From: Nocardia sp. CC227C | GTDB taxonomy: Bacteria; Actinomycetota; Actinomycetes; Mycobacteriales; Mycobacteriaceae | Reading direction: 5' to 3' | Assembly (NCBI RefSeq): GCF_030767025.1 | Contig: NZ_JASITE010000001.1 | Coordinates: 434,001-498,000, forward strand | DNA length: 64,000 bases | Shown here: in pieces, positions 63,172 through 64,000 of the stretch | Position numbering within the stretch: the first letter of the stretch is position 1 | Layout: every line of letters starts with the position of its first letter | The notes under the pieces: model-generated | What the model was told of the DNA's origin: nothing | Database searches by the model: none | Seen by the model: the letters and a program-made list of their open reading frames with translations, nothing else | Made by a program: the position numbers and the translations under genes

Positions 63172-64000
63172 GTGAGTGTGTTCGGCCGCCGTACCCGCCC
63201 CCTGGTGGGTGAGGTGCGGCTGCGGACGCAGATCGTGTTGCTCCAGGTAGTGGTCGTTGCCCTGACCCTGGGCATCGCGTTCGGCATGTTCGCATACGTC
63301 AGCAACGAGCGGCTGTCCGGGGAATACGGACAGCGCGCGCTGGCGATCGCCCGCACCGTCGCCTCGGAGCCGATGCTGCGCGACGAGGTGTACCGCTACT
63401 CACTGGCAACTCTGCCGCCGGGTGAGGAGATGGAGACCGAACTCACGGTCGGGCCGGTGCAGCGCATCGCAGGGGACGCCCGCGAACGCACGGGCGCGCT
63501 GTTCGTGGTGGTCACCGACGAGGCCGGGATCCGGCTCGCGCATCCGAATCCGAAACGCCTGGGGGAGCGGGTCAGCACCGACCCCTCCGACGCACTCGCG
63601 GGCGACGAGGTGGTGATCCGGGAACGCGGCACCCTCGGCGAGTCGGTACGCGCGAAAGTGCCGGTGCTGCGACCGGGGAGCACCCACGTCGTCGGGCAGG
63701 TGAGCGTCGGCATCTCCACGACGGCGGTGCGCGACCAACTCCTGGGCGACCTGCGCCGCGCCGGACTGGTGGCGGGCGGCGCGCTGCTGGCGGGGGTGCT
63801 CGGTTCGATGCTGCTGGCCCGCCGCTGGCACGGACTCACCCTCGGTCTGGAACCGCGCGAGCTGGCCGAACTGGTGCGCGAACAGGATGCGGTGCTGCAC
63901 GGCATCGGGGAGGGCGTGGTGGCGGCGGATACCGCCTGGCGGGTCACCGTGGTGAACGAGGAAGCACGGCGGCTGCTCGGCATCACCGGCGAAACCGGTT
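63172..64000 (+). CDS. CitA/DcuS-type sensor histidine kinase (5' part)
   Basis: 276 codons visible; the kinase core lies beyond the right edge. TM1 (TQIVLLQVVVVALTLGIAFGMFAYVS), a periplasmic PDC/PAS sensor (about 45-185) with the family motif IRLAHPNPKRLGERVSTDP, TM2 (AGLVAGGALLAGVLGSMLLA), then the cytosolic linker LEPRELAELVREQDAVLHGIGEGVVAAD opening a PAS domain. These are hallmarks of the citrate/C4-dicarboxylate sensor family. The response regulator is expected just downstream. Confidence 0.85.
   Translation, partial: MSVFGRRTRPLVGEVRLRTQIVLLQVVVVALTLGIAFGMFAYVSNERLSGEYGQRALAIARTVASEPMLRDEVYRYSLATLPPGEEMETELTVGPVQRIAGDARERTGALFVVVTDEAGIRLAHPNPKRLGERVSTDPSDALAGDEVVIRERGTLGESVRAKVPVLRPGSTHVVGQVSVGISTTAVRDQLLGDLRRAGLVAGGALLAGVLGSMLLARRWHGLTLGLEPRELAELVREQDAVLHGIGEGVVAADTAWRVTVVNEEARRLLGITGETG

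Noticed and set aside
1..64000. tRNA or rRNA genes
   Set aside because: I looked for tRNA-like TTCRANNC ends and rRNA conserved blocks and recognised none; a tRNAscan-SE run would be decisive.

Overview
The window is a GC-rich actinobacterial chromosome segment. The gene content points to a mycolic-acid actinomycete of the Nocardia/Rhodococcus type. It has an Emb-family arabinosyltransferase, a mycolyltransferase-like esterase, an LppM-like lipoprotein, an MTB12-like lipoprotein, a Wag31-type DivIVA, a translational ileS T-box, and many leaderless genes (TANNNT box 6-8 nt before an ATG or GTG). Nocardia is my best guess. It is an inference from family content, not a database match. I found no IS element, prophage, CRISPR array, tRNA or rRNA.

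Layout. (1) 1-10668 is mostly on the minus strand. It holds carotenoid and isoprenoid genes (crtI, cut by the left edge; crtE; a glycosyltransferase; a Caroten_synth-family membrane protein; a CrtO/CrtI-like flavoprotein) interleaved with metF, an LppM-like lipoprotein and a GNAT acetyltransferase. As I recall, the last three sit next to each other and to idsA2 in mycobacteria (Rv2170-Rv2173), so pigment genes seem to have been built into an old conserved neighbourhood. (2) 10862-29781 holds a HEPN protein and a DUF3040 protein, then the complete division/cell-wall (dcw) cluster: mraZ, rsmH, ftsL-like, pbpB, murE, murF, mraY, murD, ftsW, murG, murC, ftsQ, ftsZ. Most genes overlap by 4 nt. (3) 29945-34870 is the post-ftsZ block: a secreted protein, pgeF, yggS, sepF, yggT, wag31 and a small membrane protein. 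(4) 34909-38367 is ileS behind a T-box leader. (5) 38839-53315 is accessory: an MFS transporter, a tandem-PLAT protein, a divergent ohr/tetR pair, an esterase, an NlpC/P60 protein, galU, dinB, an MTB12-like lipoprotein, an Emb arabinosyltransferase, a VOC protein and two overlapping lipoprotein genes. (6) 53660-64000 holds lspA, an rluD-like gene, two hypotheticals, an ADP-ribosylglycohydrolase, phzF-like, ctpE-like, rarD, a VOC gene behind a short upstream ORF, and a CitA/DcuS-type sensor kinase cut by the right edge.

How the genes work together. murE, murF, murD, murC, mraY and murG make lipid II. FtsW and PbpB polymerise and cross-link it at the septum. FtsL-like, FtsQ, FtsZ and SepF build the divisome, and Wag31 directs polar growth. 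MraZ probably controls the operon through three 10-bp-spaced boxes inside its own promoter. GalU, the Emb enzyme and the mycolyltransferase-like esterase fit the outer arabinogalactan/mycolate envelope. LspA processes the lipoproteins.

The most interesting unexplained items are: a CTG start codon overlapped (CTGA) by the stop of a leaderless 24-codon upstream ORF (62539-63014); a 27-codon ORF overlapping the sepF start; an Arg-rich ORF with 4-nt overlaps on both sides between ftsL and pbpB; a second, inverted array of MraZ-box-like GTGGGG elements upstream of mraZ; a TetR/Ohr switch with duplicated operators; and several minisatellites (23, 28, 42, 24, 18 and 13 bp).
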